Shown here: positions 1 to 10,709 of the stretch, in pieces
Position numbering within the stretch: the stretch's first letter is position 1
Layout: each line of letters starts with the position of its first letter
From: Gaeumannomyces sp. JS-464
Lineage: Eukaryota > Ascomycota > Sordariomycetes > Magnaporthales > Magnaporthaceae
DNA: 64,000 bases
Direction of reading: 5' to 3'
Assembly: GCA_002197995.1 (NCBI GenBank)
Contig: NGZR01000001.1
Coordinates: forward strand, 10,416,001 to 10,480,000
Position numbers and translations under genes: made by a program
Notes under the pieces: generated by a model
Databases searched by the model: none
Seen by the model: the letters and a program-made list of their open reading frames with translations, nothing else
Told to the model about the DNA's origin: nothing

Positions 1-2634
1 CCACGCCAACCACGCAGCCCCAGCCGAGGAAATCAAGCCGCAGAATCTCGGGCCTTGGCCTGAGGAACGCCTCGAGGTATGGCTCGCTCGGCAAGAAGGA
101 GTTTTCGCGGACCAACCGCCCTAGCCTGACGGCCGTGTCGGACAAGCTCCGCCCGTTCGAGCCGAGGAGAGCCGTCTCGGCTGCGGCCGGCTATCTGGCC
201 ACGCCCGACGGCACCGAGCCCATCGGCAGACGTAGGTCGTTGGACGTCGGCGAGCCGTCGGCGAGCCAGCCCCTTCTGGATGCCGCCAGCCCTGGGGATA
301 GCGACTCGCACACGGCATTCAGCGGATCCGTGGCCACGCCGCCAATCACGGAGACGGATCCAGAGCTGTTTGATGGCGACGAGTCCCAGCCCCGGCCATT
401 CCGCCGCAGGCCTACCGTGGACACCATTGCTGCACAAGACGCGAGTCTCCCTAGCCCGGGCCTCTCGCCGACGCTGCAGGCCGCCCAGCTCCACACAGGC
501 CAGGACGACGAGGACGAGGATGAGATGGCGTTTTCGCAGACGACCAGCCGTCGTGCCAGGTCCCGCTGGTTCGAGGAGAGCCAGTCCACCATTGACGGCG
601 ACGACACGCTGGTGCCGGAGTCGTCGCTCGTGCGGACAAGCGACGACGGAACCCAGCACAACATGCTCGACACGCGCTCCATGCTGGAGGCGTTCGACTC
701 GATGCCCGGCGAGATGAAGACGTTTGTCATGTATCAGCTGCTCCGCCGCTGCCCCGCAAGACGTTGCACATGGTGGCCGACGTCGTCAACCCAGGCGCTC
801 AAGTGCGACTTTTTGAAGCAGCTGCCCATTGAGCTTTCCCTGCACATCCTCTCGTACCTGGACCACCGCGACCTCTGCCGCGCCGCCCAGGTGTCCAAGC
901 TGTGGCGGAGCATCATCGACGGCAACGAGACGGGCTGGAAGGAGCTGCTGGACCGCAACGGCTTCGAGCTGCCCGTCGGCGAGCTGGAGAAGGCCATCCA
1001 GCAGGGCTGGGGCTGGCAGGACCCCGTCGGCGTCTATGGCTGCGAGCTGACCTGAGCCTGCAGAGTCGCATGACGGTCGCGGAGCCCGAGCTGATCCGGT
1101 CGGCCAGGCCCGCGGCTGCCCAGAAGCTGCGCAGCTCCAAGCGCAAGCGCGGCCCCGCGGGCTCCAACCCGTCTGACCGGTCCAAGCGCCGTGCGAGCGC
1201 CCAGGAGGCGCCCAGGGAGGACAGGACCGACGACGTCACGCCCAGCCAGAAGAGGGAAGGCCCTATCGCGGCCGCCACCGCCGCTGCCCTGGCGGTTAGT
1301 GACCCCGGCATCGGGCTGCCGAGCCTGCGCCGTCTGCACCTCTTCAAGTCGCTCTTCCGCCGCCACTACATGATCCGGCAGAACTGGACCAGCGGCAAGG
1401 TCAAGCCCGGCCACGTCGCGTTCGCGGCACACCCCAACCACGTCATCACGTGCCTGCAGTTCGACGACGACAAGATCATCACGGGCAGCGACGACCAGCT
1501 GATCCACGTCTACGACACACACACGGGCCAGCTGCGCCAGAAGCTCGAGGGCCACGAGGGCGGCGTGTGGGCGCTGCAGTACGAGGGCAACATCCTGGTG
1601 TCTGGCAGCACGGACCGCTCGGTGCGCGTGTGGGACATCGAAAAGGGCCTGTGCACACAGGTCTTTTACGGCCACACGTCGACGGTCCGCTGCCTGCAGA
1701 TCCTGATGCCGACCGACATGGGCCCGGGCCCGGACGGGAAGTCGATCATGATGCCGCCCAAGCCGCTGATCATCACAGGCTCGCGCGACAGTCAGCTCAG
1801 GGTGTGGCGCCTGCCCGAGGCGGGTCGCGCCGCTACATCCAGACGGGGCCGCCGGCCAACGACGCCGAGTGCCCCTACTTTTTGAGGATCCTGCAGGGCC
1901 ACTCGCACTCGGTGCGCGCCATCTCCGCCCACGCCGACACGCTGGTGTCTGGCAGCTACGACAGCACCGTCCGCGTCTGGCGCATCAGCACAGGCGAGCA
2001 GCTGCACGTGCTACACGGCCACAGCCAAAAGGTGTACTCGGTCGTGCTGGACCACAAGCGCAACCGCTGCATCTCGGGCTCGATGGACTCGCTCGTCCGG
2101 ATCTGGGACCTCGAGACGGGTGCGTGCCTGCACACCCTCGAGGGGCACAGCCTGCTGGTGGGCTTGCTGGACCTGCGCGACGAGCGCCTGGTCTCGGCCG
2201 CCGCCGATAGCACTCTGCGCATCTGGGACCCCGAGACCGGCAAATGCAAGAGCATCTTGACGGCGCACACTGCGGCGATTACTTGTTTCCAGCACGACGG
2301 ACGCAAGGTCATCTCTGGGAGCGAGAAGACGGTCAAGATGTGGGACATTGCCACTGGAGACTGTATCGAGGACCTGCTCACGGACCTCACTGGGTCTGGC
2401 AAGTCAAGTTTGACGGGCGCCGTTGCGTCGCCGCCGTGCAGAGGGCCGGTCTTACGTATATCGAGGTGAGTTGCGTCTTGTGTCTTCCAGCTGTCCGTCT
2501 CGTCCTGTTCTCCCGTACTGACTGCACAGATCCTGGACTTCGGCGCCGTCCGCGATGGGAAGCCCCGGGAGGATCTCGGCAAACGGATCCTGCTCAACTC
2601 GCCCGAGGTTCAGCGGCTGGTCGAGGAGGAGTAG
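1..2634 (+). CDS. cdc4: F-box/WD40 protein, Cdc4 orthologue (5' partial)
   Basis: Substrate-recognition subunit of an SCF ubiquitin ligase (Cdc4/Fbw7 family), which binds phosphodegrons of cell-cycle regulators in the nucleus. The reading frame is open from the window edge, so the N terminus is missing. In order: a Ser/Pro-rich N-terminal region, a dimerisation segment near nt 680-760 (MPGEMKTFVMYQLLRRC), an F-box at nt 822-960 (LPIELSLHILSYL), a basic linker, then eight WD40 blades from nt 1440 (for example LVSGSTDRSVRVWD and LVSGSYDSTVRVW). A 64-nt intron at 2466-2529 separates the last short exon, which ends TAG at 2632-2634. Continuous homology needs five frame corrections: a base missing near 754, one extra near 794, and one missing near 1048, 1822 and 2392. 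I read these as sequence errors, because both sides stay well conserved. The F-box plus eight blades fits Cdc4 better than other F-box/WD proteins such as SconB. Confidence 0.9.
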
Positions 2635-3162
2635 TTATGTGACGCTTAATGTTTGACGCATTTATGCCGCTGCGGCGGCTGGTTCGGGCTACATTCTTGC
2701 TCTTTTGTTAGGCGTTATTCTGGATGGCGTCGGTTTGAAGCATGGGCGTTGTTTATTGCCATGTTTGGCCTGTCTGGTACACGCTCAGGGTTGGAACAGC
2801 ATGATATCCGCGTAGCTACCTACTTGTTAATGATGCTTTGCTGGAGTTGTTAGCCTTGGGGAGCTTCTGTCCGTGATGTTTGCTGGCTTGCGAGAGTCGT
2901 GATATCGGCTGCTTTTGGTCGTGTTGTTGATGTCTGCTGTCTTTGTGGGAGGCTTGAACGTGCCTATCCGAATCCGCTGGTGCGTGCTAGCGCCTAATGT
3001 GGCCCGGGCGTGCATTGGCTCCAGCGTGTGGAACCAGCCAGGCTTGCCGACTCGACACCACATTGCGTATGGTATCTATCGAACCTATCTCCCACACAAT
3101 ATCTACCCATGCTCTGGGACTTGGTCAAGGCGACTCGCAGACGGTGACTACTGGCCCTCGCC
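2635..3162. other. Intergenic, cdc4 to PAP2 gene
   Basis: No supported gene. It must contain the cdc4 3' UTR and the promoter of the downstream phosphatase gene. Possible frames here lack domain-like content. The phosphatase start may lie slightly further upstream than annotated. Confidence 0.6.
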
Positions 3163-4207
3163 ATGGCGCCGAGACGACCTTTCTGGCAGCGAGGCATCTG
3201 GCGTCCTGGCCGCCGTGTCCAGGTTCTACAGGGTGAGTCGCCTCGCGCTGCCGGACGAGCGCTGCTGACTGGAGCAGAGGACGTATGGACCCGACTATTT
3301 GGCCTTTGCCGGGCTCGTCGCCGCGTACGTCTGTGTAAGTTTCGTCGTCTCCCTGGCGCTCCTAAGGTCTCGCCGGCACTGACACGCGCAGATCGTCATC
3401 TTCGTCGAGCCCTTCCACCGCATGTTCTCCATCACCGACCTCGCCATCTCGTTCCCGCACGCCGAGGCCGAGCGCGTGCCCGTGGTCATGAACGTCGTCT
3501 ACGCCGGCCTCGCCCCCCTGGCCGCCATCGCGCTCGTCAACTGGCTCTCGGGCGCCCCCGCGCACAAGCACCACGTCGCCCTGCTGGGCCTGCTGGTCGG
3601 CCTGGCCGTGACGACGCTCGTGACCGACGTCGTCAAGAACGCCGTCGGCAGACCCCGTCCGGACCTGCTGGCGCGCTGCAAGCCGCGTGAGGGGACGCCC
3701 GGCGGCCGTCTGGTGGACTGGACCGTGTGCACAGAGACGGCCCACCACCTGCTGCACGACGGCTGGCGGTCCTTCCCCTCGGGCCACTCGAGCTTCTCGT
3801 TCGCGGGGCTGGGGTACACGGCGCTGTTCCTGGCGGGCCAGCTGCGCGTGTTTGCGGCGCGGGGGCTGGACGACGACAACGACGACGGCGGCACGGTGGC
3901 AGAGCGGACGGTCCACGCACACGCCGGCAACGACCTGGGCCGCGCGCTGCTGTGCCTGGCGCCGCTGCTGGGCGCCGCCATGATCGCCATCAGCCGCTGC
4001 CAGGACTACCGACACGACGTGTACGACGTCTGCACGGGCGCCCTGCTGGGCGGCGTCGTCGCCTACTGGAGCTACCGCCGCTACTGGCCGCGCCTGACGT
4101 CGGGCCGGTGCGACGAGCCGTACCCGAGCCCGGAGGCGTCGTACGGGCCCCTGCGCGATGTCGAGACGGGCAGAAATGTAGGCTACGAACTGCGGGAGCT
4201 GGACTGA
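3163..4207 (+). CDS. PAP2-family lipid phosphatase (DPP1/LPP-like)
   Basis: Integral membrane phosphatase acting on diacylglycerol pyrophosphate, phosphatidate or related lipids. The three-part PAP2 active site is complete: KNAVGRPRP (C1), PSGHSSFSF (C2), and SRCQDYRHDVYDV (C3, with catalytic His and Asp). About six hydrophobic segments surround these motifs, as expected for a six-pass ER/vacuolar protein. Two introns are clear: 3233-3277 (GTGAGT...CAG) and 3335-3391 (GTAAGT...CAG). They join exon 2 (RTYGPDYLAFAGL) to exon 3 (IVIFVEPFHRMF) in phase. The first exon is uncertain: the ATG at 3163 opens a plausible start (MAPRRPFWQR) but is one frame off exon 2, so either one base is wrong before 3232 or the start is elsewhere. 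The TGA is at 4205-4207. The gene converges on the proteasome gene, 234 bp away. Confidence 0.85.
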
Positions 4208-4441
4208 TGCTTGGACCTTGCTGACGTCTATGTAGATGGCCTAGGTGCCTCGGAGCCTCACGAACGCGATTTGAGTTTGGATAGAGCATAGCGGCCGGTC
4301 ATCAGGTCATTGGGTAGATTCTATTGGTGCATGGTAGACAATGCATAACCGTTGCTGTCCGCCTCTGTTCCTTGTTTGCCCGATCAATGTTCGCGTCCTT
4401 CTGTGCGATACACCAAAACGCCCATATCTCCCAGCCTGCCC

Positions 4442-5339
4442 CTACTTGTCCTCCGTCGACTCGTCCTTGGCCAGGTCGTGCTCCTTGAGCAACGCCGTGA
4501 TCTCGTCGGCGCTCCATAGCGGTGGTAGATCTTGCCGTCTTTGTCTGGCCAACGGTGGCGAACTCGACTGTGCGGGTTAGCGGGCGTAAACCAAACAGGC
4601 AAAAGACCACCACTCACTCTTCTCGCTGCTCATGCTGGTCGAGTCCTCGTCTTGCTCAGGACCTTGACGGCCATGCCGCAGGCCTCGGTCAGCGAGCAGT
4701 CTTCCTTGTAGTCCTGCTTGAGCAGGCTCTGGGCCGAGGCGTTGTTGGCGCCGACGCTGGTGGCCTTCCAGCCGCCGTAGTTGCCCGAGGGGTTGCTGAG
4801 GTACAGCTGGAACTGGCGCTGCGGGTCCCAGCCGGCGTAGATGAAGGAGACGCCAAAGGGGCGTAGGCCGCCGTGCTGCGTGTAGCCCTGCTTGAGGTCG
4901 CACAGCCGCCGCACCAGCTGCTCGCAGGGTATGTCCTCGTTGTACGTCAGCAGGTAGCGCTGCGCGGCCTGCCGGGCGTAGTTGATGAGGATATTGGCGT
5001 CGGCCGTCATGCCGGCGACGGCGCAGATCATGTTGCTGCGAGGTCAGCTTCGCTCGCGTCTCGGAGGGGGCCGGCGGACGTACTCGTTGAGGATGTACAG
5101 CTTCTCGGCCGACGTGTCCTGCTCCAGCAGCTTGGACGTGACCTTGCGCTCGGCCGCCAGCACGATGCCGTCCTTGGCCAGGATGCCGATGGCGGTGCCG
5201 GCGTGCGAGATGGCCTCGAGCGCATACTCTACCTGGTAGAGGCGGCCTTCTGGCGAGAAGATTGTTGTCTGGCCTGTCAGCTGGGTCTGCGGGGAGCGGC
5301 GGGGGGTGGAATTACCCTGGAATCGTATCTGCGCGACAT
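4442..5339 (-). CDS. pre9: 20S proteasome subunit alpha type-4 (Pre9/PSMA4)
   Basis: Structural subunit of the outer alpha ring of the 20S proteasome. On the minus strand the exons are 5316-5339, 5084-5268, 4618-5035 and 4442-4567, with introns of 47, 48 and 50 nt that all have good GT...AG signals. The protein starts [20 protein letters not shown], the alpha-subunit N-terminal signature, and continues [32 protein letters not shown] and LLKQDYKED are typical of PSMA4. The expected length is about 251 residues, ending ESTEDK. Three single bases appear to be missing near the C terminus (about 4642 in exon 3; about 4528 and 4510 in exon 4): without them the frame breaks just after VLSKT, although conserved residues resume in shifted frames. 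As a single-copy essential gene it is unlikely to be a pseudogene. A 9-bp proteasome-control-like site lies upstream at 5861. Confidence 0.92.
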
Positions 5340-5685
5340 TGTGTCTGTCTCTTGCGGGCTGGATCGAGAGGTAGCTGATTACAGACTCGTTGCTGGCCGA
5401 GTTGGTGATGCGGTGGGATCACTGACGCTGGACGCTGCACGCCGCTGGACGCCCGCAGTGGACCCACGCGCGGAGCTCTAGGCAATCGGCACACGTAGAG
5501 CAGGCCCAAGCTCCAGTATTTCACCGTGTAGTGCACTGTATGAGGCTAGTTATACACCGTGTCCTTTCCTTTCTGATCTCTGCTCCCTTTTCCTATATCT
5601 TTTCCTTTTCCGACCCCGGCCAGCCTGATTGTCATTGTGGATCTATCCCCTCCTGATCGACGTGACGGGCTCCCGGACCTCAAGA

Positions 5686-5936
5686 GGCACCTACCTACAT
5701 CTTTCCAGGGATTGTAAAGGTTAGATGGTGGACCCCCTTGACAGCGCCAGGAGGTGACAAGACATAGGGTGCAAGTTTTGGTGCGAGCCGAGGTACTGCC
5801 AAAAGTGGGGACAGAAAATACATCGCGTTAAGTGCGGTTTTGCGTGCGAAAGCGTGTACTGGTGGCAAACCCGATTAGGAAAGACCCACCAGAATCTAAC
5901 CTTTACAATCCCTGGAGAGGTGTACCTATAGGTGCC
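5686..5936. mobile_element. MITE-like inverted-repeat element
   Basis: A 251-bp segment bounded by GGCACCTA (5686-5693) and its complement TAGGTGCC (5929-5936). Inside these is a perfect inverted repeat of at least 22 bp: CCAGGGATTGTAAAGGTTAG starting at 5706 and its reverse complement ending at 5914. Similarity with small gaps links the outer and inner parts of the arms. There is no coding capacity. No convincing target-site duplication is visible, so the exact ends are approximate. It sits in a promoter, as MITEs often do. Confidence 0.6.
5861..5869 (+). promoter_or_regulatory. PACE-like site GGTGGCAAA
   Basis: An exact match to GGTGGCAAA, the proteasome-associated control element bound by Rpn4 in budding yeast. 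It lies 522 nt upstream of the Pre9 start codon, in the reverse orientation relative to that gene, and within the inverted-repeat element. Whether this fungus has an Rpn4-type regulator cannot be seen here, and the distance is longer than usual, so the function is an inference. Confidence 0.35.
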
Positions 5937-6610
5937 CGTTCACCCATTCCTATCGATAAGCCAAGTACCTACTTCAGTGGAGGCCTCGTATGCCAGGCAT
6001 CCCACGGTGGGGCGATCGCGGGATTACATAACGGCGTCGCACGTGGGCAGCTATCACAAATCTCCCGCCTCCCGACCTCCGCAATTCGAGCCTGCACCAC
6101 CAACGAGAGCCATCTCACGTCGTCGAGTCCCAATCGCGTCGCTGCTCTGCGTTGCTTCTCTTCGCGACGCCAGCCTCGATTCTGCTGCCTGACCCGGACG
6201 GCTGCGCTCGACTCGACCGGCCTGTGCTTCCGTCCAAGCTCCAAGCTCCACTGACGTCGACGCCGCGCCGAAGCTCCGCGCCCACGCGCACCACTCGCGC
6301 CAGCACTCCTGCCTCGCTCGCCAAGCAACACACTGCCAGCACCTGGTTCTATAGCTGTCGCGACCTCAGCTACGACACAAATACCACTTGCAGCCCATAG
6401 AGGGGCGGGGGAGGACATCGATCGGGACCCACCAGTAGCTTGATGCCCGTCACCCGTGCTTGCTTTGAGTCTGGCAAGCCTTGCCGTTGCCGAATTGCCT
6501 TGCCATCGTAGTGCGTATGAGGACGTGGCCGCAGTAGATTGCCTGTAGGCTATACCTCGCCACCGGCGTTGGAGACGACACGGCAGTCGCAAGCAGGAGC
6601 GGCAACAGAC

Positions 6611-9600
6611 ATGTCTGGTAAGCAACGCTGCGCCATCCCCAGCCATCCAGCGCTAACATCAACAGCCGAAGCAGAACCCCGACGGTCGGTGCGCAGCACC
6701 AAAGGCCAGAACACTAAGAACCTGGACCTGGACCAGCCGGCCGAGCCCAAGCGACGCGGCCGCAAGAAGAAGCAGGAGGAGCAGGTCGAGGAGCCCGAGG
6801 AGGAGATCATCCGCTGCGTCTGCGGCGCCACGGAGCAGACGGGCGACTCGGGCGAGCCATGGATCGCGTGCGACAAGTGCACCGCCTGGCAGCACAACGT
6901 GTGCGTCGGCAAGAGCATCTACGACGAGGATTTAACTAGTGAGTATTTCTGCGAGGTGTGCAAGCCCGAGGACCACAAGGGAGCTGCTGGACGGCATCGC
7001 CCGCGGCGAGAAGCCCTGGGAGGCCCGCCGCAAGGTCTACGAGGAGGAGAGCAAGAAGAAGAAGAAGGGCGGGCCCAAGAGGGGCGCCAAGGGCAAGCGC
7101 GCCAGCGACGTCAAGGAGAAGGACACGCCCAAGGAGCAGACGCCTGTTCCGAAAGCGAGGCCATCGCCCGCTCCCGCGGCGACGCCCAAGGCCACGCCGG
7201 GCAAGGCCGCGACTCCGGTCCCGGAGAAAAAGGACAAGGCAGCAACGCCCGCCCCAGAGAAAAAGGCAGCAAACGCTTCCCGGAGAAGAAGACAGCAACA
7301 CCCGCCCCAGAGAAGAAGGACAAGACAGCAGCGCCAGCCACCGGCCCAAAGGCAACACCCGGCACCAAACGCAAAGCCAAGGAGCCCGCAGAAGACAAGG
7401 GTGCGAAGCTGCGCAAGGTCTCCGAGTCTCAGGCTGTGCCCGCTGGTCCAGCGCTGAAGAGCCCGCAAGATGCCGCCGCCGCCGCCGCTGCCGCCGTCGT
7501 CGTCGAGGAGTCGCCAGCTCCCCCTGCGCCAGAGCCTCAGCGCCCTATCGTGCCGTACGACCCGCCAGCCGACCTCGCCTCGGCCCTGTCGGAGCTCCCG
7601 CAGCCGCGCCAGAACCCCGCCAAGGCGCTCCAGAAGAGCATAACGGCCGCCATTGCCGCCCTGGAGAAGAAGGCATACAAGTTCGACGACGGGGCCACGA
7701 CGGCCCAGCGCGCCGAGCGGCTGGCGCTCCAGGTCGAGCGAGCAGTCCAGGATACGCACGCCAGCGCTAAGGAGTATGGCGGCCAGATCAAGACTCTCGC
7801 GTTCAACATCAAGACCAACCTGGACCTGGTCAAGCGCCTGGTTGAGCGCACGCTGTCGCCGCCCATGCTGGCGACCATGACGACCGACGAGCTGGCGTCC
7901 AAGGAGCTCCAGCGGGAGACCGCCAAGATGCGCGAGCGCGCCGAGAAGCAGAGCATCTTGATCACCGAGGAGGGGCCGCGGGTCAAGATCACGCACAAGG
8001 GCGAGGAGATCATCGGGAACGACGACGAGCCCACCCCGACCGACGACGCCCCGGTGTCGCGGCACCACGAGCCGCCAAAGCCCGCCCCCGAGGTTGTCGA
8101 CGCGCCGGTGGCAGACGGCGACGCGATGGAGGTCGAGCTGCCGGCAGACGTCGAGTACCGCCGCCCGCCGCTCCGCATCGACCCGCAGCACCCCACCAAG
8201 GCATCGGGCTTCGATATCAAAAAGGTGTTTTCCAAGGTCAAGTCTCCAGCGCAGCCGGTGCGCCGCGCATCGCAGCCCGCCTCCAAGAGTCCCGTTGACG
8301 ACGCCGAGGTGGACCGCCTGATAGCCGACGAGGCCGAGTCGCCCCCGTACTCGCCAACCGAGGAAACGGAGCAGGACCCCGACGTGATCTGGCGGGGCTC
8401 GCTCGAGATGCCGGGCGTGGCCACGCTGACCGTGTCGTCCAAGTTCATGGGCGGCGGCAACCTTAAGGCGGCGTACAACATGCCGTGGGAAAAGCTGTTC
8501 CCCGGGCGCATCACGGTGGCCGGCCGCCTTAGCAAGGACGATGCGTCGTCGTACCTGTGCGGCATGCGATGGCGGAGTATGTTTGACCTCGTTATCGCCA
8601 GCCTACAGCCGACCAGCGAAGCTGCCAAGCCGCAGTTCCGCAAAGTCGTCGAGTATTTTATCAGCCGCAAGAAGTACGGCGTCGTGGGCGACAAAGCACT
8701 ACCCAACGTCCGCGACATGTACCTCATCCCGCTACTGCCCGACGGCGAGATGCCCGAGATCATGATGAACCTCCAGGACAACCTGGTACCCGAGAGCCGG
8801 ACGGAGCCGATGCTGCTTGTTGTGTTTGTGTACCAGAACGACCCGGAGCAGCTCAGGCGGTTGCGCGAGCAGCAGGCACAGGCGCAGCAGCAGCAGCAGC
8901 AGCAGGCGCAGGCACAGCAGCAGCCACAACAGCCGCAGCACGCTCCGAACCTCCAGACACAGGGTCTGGCGCGTCCGGCCTTTCCCAACACGCCACAGGC
9001 TTTCCCGCATACCAACGGCCAGCAGGTTCGGCATGTCCCGCCGCCTCAGTACGCACAGTCGCCCATCACGCCAGTGTCGGCCCAGCCCAACGGCCCTATC
9101 GACCACGGCGCAGCTATGGAGCGTGCCCAGCAGGAGGGTATAGCGGCGGCGCGGCAGATACTAGGCGATGAGCTGTTCAACAATAGCCCAAGTGTGCAGT
9201 ATTTGCTGTTCGGGGCGGGTAGGATGCACCCTCGGGAGTGGGTAGCGGTCAAGGCGATACTGCAAAATAACCCGCGTGCGAGGGAAGACTTGGCCGCGCT
9301 TACGGAGCTGATTACCGAGTATAGCAATCAGCAGGCGCAGCAGCAGCAGCAGCAGCAGTCACAGCAGCAACAGCATCAGCAACAGCAGGCCCAGCAGCGG
9401 CCACAGCAGAAACAGACTCTGCAGGCAGCCTACGCGTCTCCAACACCACGCGCCAGGCTCGGCAAAAGGCACCTGTCCCGCCAGCCGCGCATCCTCAGAC
9501 TCAGATTCTTCCTCCCAAGGCTGCAACGCCGTCTGCTGCTTCGCCCAAGGCCGTGACGCCTTCTGCCGCATCGCCCAAGGCCGCCCAGCCCGCCCAGCGC

Positions 9601-9740
9601 CGATATCACAGACTCCGGTGCCGATCCCGCGCATCCCGCACACGCCGCAGTCCAAGGCCCCTGCATCTGCCCCGGCCAGGCCTCCGTCGGTGCCAGCCCA
9701 GGTGACGCCAGTCCCAGCGCCGAACCCGGGCAGCAGTTGA
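6611..9740 (+). CDS. bye1: Bye1-like transcription factor: PHD + TFIIS central + SPOC
   Basis: Chromatin-associated elongation factor. In yeast Bye1 binds RNA polymerase II through its TFIIS-like domain and H3K4me3 through its PHD finger. The start ATG at 6611 is followed by a 48-nt intron (6618-6665) after MS. Domains in order: a basic RRGRKKK stretch, a PHD finger at nt 6800-6970 (IRCVCGATE...WIACDKC...WQHNVCVG...FCEVCKPEDH), a Lys/Pro/Ala-rich linker, the TFIIS central domain at nt 7610-7960 (NPAKALQKSITAAIA, FNIKTNLDLVKRLV), and a SPOC domain at nt 8390-8840 (DVIWRGSLEMPG, SRKKYGVVG). A Gln- and Pro-rich tail is encoded by CAG tracts at 8884-8930 and 9335-9400. Frame corrections are needed near 6979 (one extra G), near 7275 (one missing), between 9440 and 9500 (one missing) and near 9600 (one missing). 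The corrected tail ends TGA at 9738-9740. Confidence 0.88.
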
Positions 9741-10355
9741 CTCGGCTGATGCTCTTTCTGATTACTCGTTGATTAGTCGTTTTGGTTGTCTTTTTATATC
9801 GGTCGAAGGACGCGACGGTTTCTTTTTATTTCTACTGCTTGGGCTGCCGGCTTGGGGCCAACTATTTCTTGGCTGCCGGCTTGGAGTCAACTTTTTTTTG
9901 AGCTGCCTGCTTGGAGCCATACCCTTTCTTCATGATTACCTGTTGCGCTCTGCGTGTTGTTTCTATGCCTATCCAGTAGTAGTATGTTCTGGGACCATGA
10001 ATCGCCAATATCTCTTTGTTGCATTTGCCACGCGTGCTGCCGCTTGTGCTCCGTGCCGGGATTGGCTGCTGTAACAGGCCAGGCCAAGTACCTATGCGAC
10101 CAGGGTGCGAACGCGCGGACTGCCGAGTTTAAAGGCTTGTCCCCGCCCAGCCAACACATTCCGGTTTTCAGACCGACAAACAATCGAACCGACCTAGACG
10201 GCAGCCACTCGCTGCATTCTACGACCAAGTAGCAGCAACTTACTGCGATCTACGAGCGAGTAACGGCAAGTACCGCGAGCTCTCCGCCGCAGACACCAAA
10301 TCAACCGTGAGCAAGTCCCCTCTGACATGTTCTGCGCTCCGCTGACGTCATGCAG
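9741..10355. other. Intergenic after bye1, with 5' UTR intron of next gene
   Basis: Contains the bye1 3' region with a 29-bp tandem repeat and the upstream region of the small Cys-rich gene. A likely 5' UTR intron runs 10307-10355 (GTGAGC...TCATGCAG, with CTGAC upstream of the acceptor) and ends exactly before the ATG of the next gene. No other gene is seen. Confidence 0.55.
9842..9928. repeat. 29-bp tandem repeat, three copies
   Basis: Three tandem copies of a 29-bp unit beginning GGCTGCCGGCTTGG at 9842, 9871 and 9900; the third is more diverged. They lie about 100 bp after the bye1 stop codon, so probably in the 3' UTR. Confidence 0.75.
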
Positions 10356-10520
10356 ATGCCCGCCCTCGTCAACGCCAACGGCCCCGGCAGCTCGGCCGCG
10401 TCCACCATTTCGAGCATCGTCAAGCCCGCCGAGGCGACAGGCGGCAAGACAAAGTGCTTCGAGTGCGACGGCTACCAGTGCTGCTGCATCCCGATTCCGT
10501 GCACGGTTATGCGCAAGTAG
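10356..10520 (+). CDS. Small Cys-rich protein, 54 aa
   Basis: A complete short frame starting MPALVNANGPGSSAAST and ending TAG at 10518-10520. It follows directly on a good intron acceptor (CTGACGTCATGCAG), which supports both its expression and this start codon. The N-terminal half is Ser/Ala/Gly-rich and presumably flexible. The C-terminal half holds KCFECDGYQCCCIPIPC, six cysteines spaced like a metal-binding or palmitoylated motif. There is no signal peptide and no long hydrophobic segment. I do not recognise a named family. Codon use matches the neighbouring genes. Confidence 0.6.
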   Translation: MPALVNANGPGSSAASTISSIVKPAEATGGKTKCFECDGYQCCCIPIPCTVMRK

Positions 10521-10589
10521 GAGGATCACGATTGTGCGCAAGGAGGATACGGATGACTAGAAATAACTGAATACGAATGATATTTGCTC

Positions 10590-10613
10590 TGGCTCTGGCC
10601 TGGCTCTAGCTCT

Positions 10614-10656
<43 letters not shown>

Positions 10657-10666
10657 CTCTAGCTCT

Positions 10667-10703
<37 letters not shown>

Positions 10704-10705
10704 CT
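10590..10705. repeat. TGGCTC hexanucleotide microsatellite
   Basis: About nineteen units of TGGCTC, interrupted twice by TAGCTCTGC variants, lying directly against the 3' end of the Emp65-like gene (stop at 10710-10712). Confidence 0.9.
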
Positions 10706-10709
10706 CCCC

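Larger units (their letters stand above)
5340..6610. other. Divergent promoter region, pre9 / bye1
   Basis: Shared 1.27-kb upstream region of the proteasome gene (minus) and the Bye1 gene (plus). Apart from the inverted-repeat element at 5686-5936 and the site inside it, no gene is supported. The frames at 5,969-6,662 on either strand show no domain-like sequence. A pyrimidine-rich stretch at about 5560-5620 and the GC-rich segment 6100-6400 probably belong to promoter or 5' UTR sequence. Confidence 0.6.

Noticed and set aside
1034..1675. Frame antisense to cdc4
   Set aside because: Mirror of WD40 coding sequence; composition explained by codon bias.
755..2400. Programmed frameshifting or pseudogenisation of cdc4
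   Set aside because: No slippery sites; five independent small indels of mixed sign, mostly at short homopolymers, with the same pattern in other essential genes, fit sequence error better.
7037..8191. 384-codon frame antisense to bye1
   Set aside because: Shadow of the Lys/Ala/Pro-rich bye1 coding sequence; the sense strand carries PHD, TFIIS and SPOC domains.
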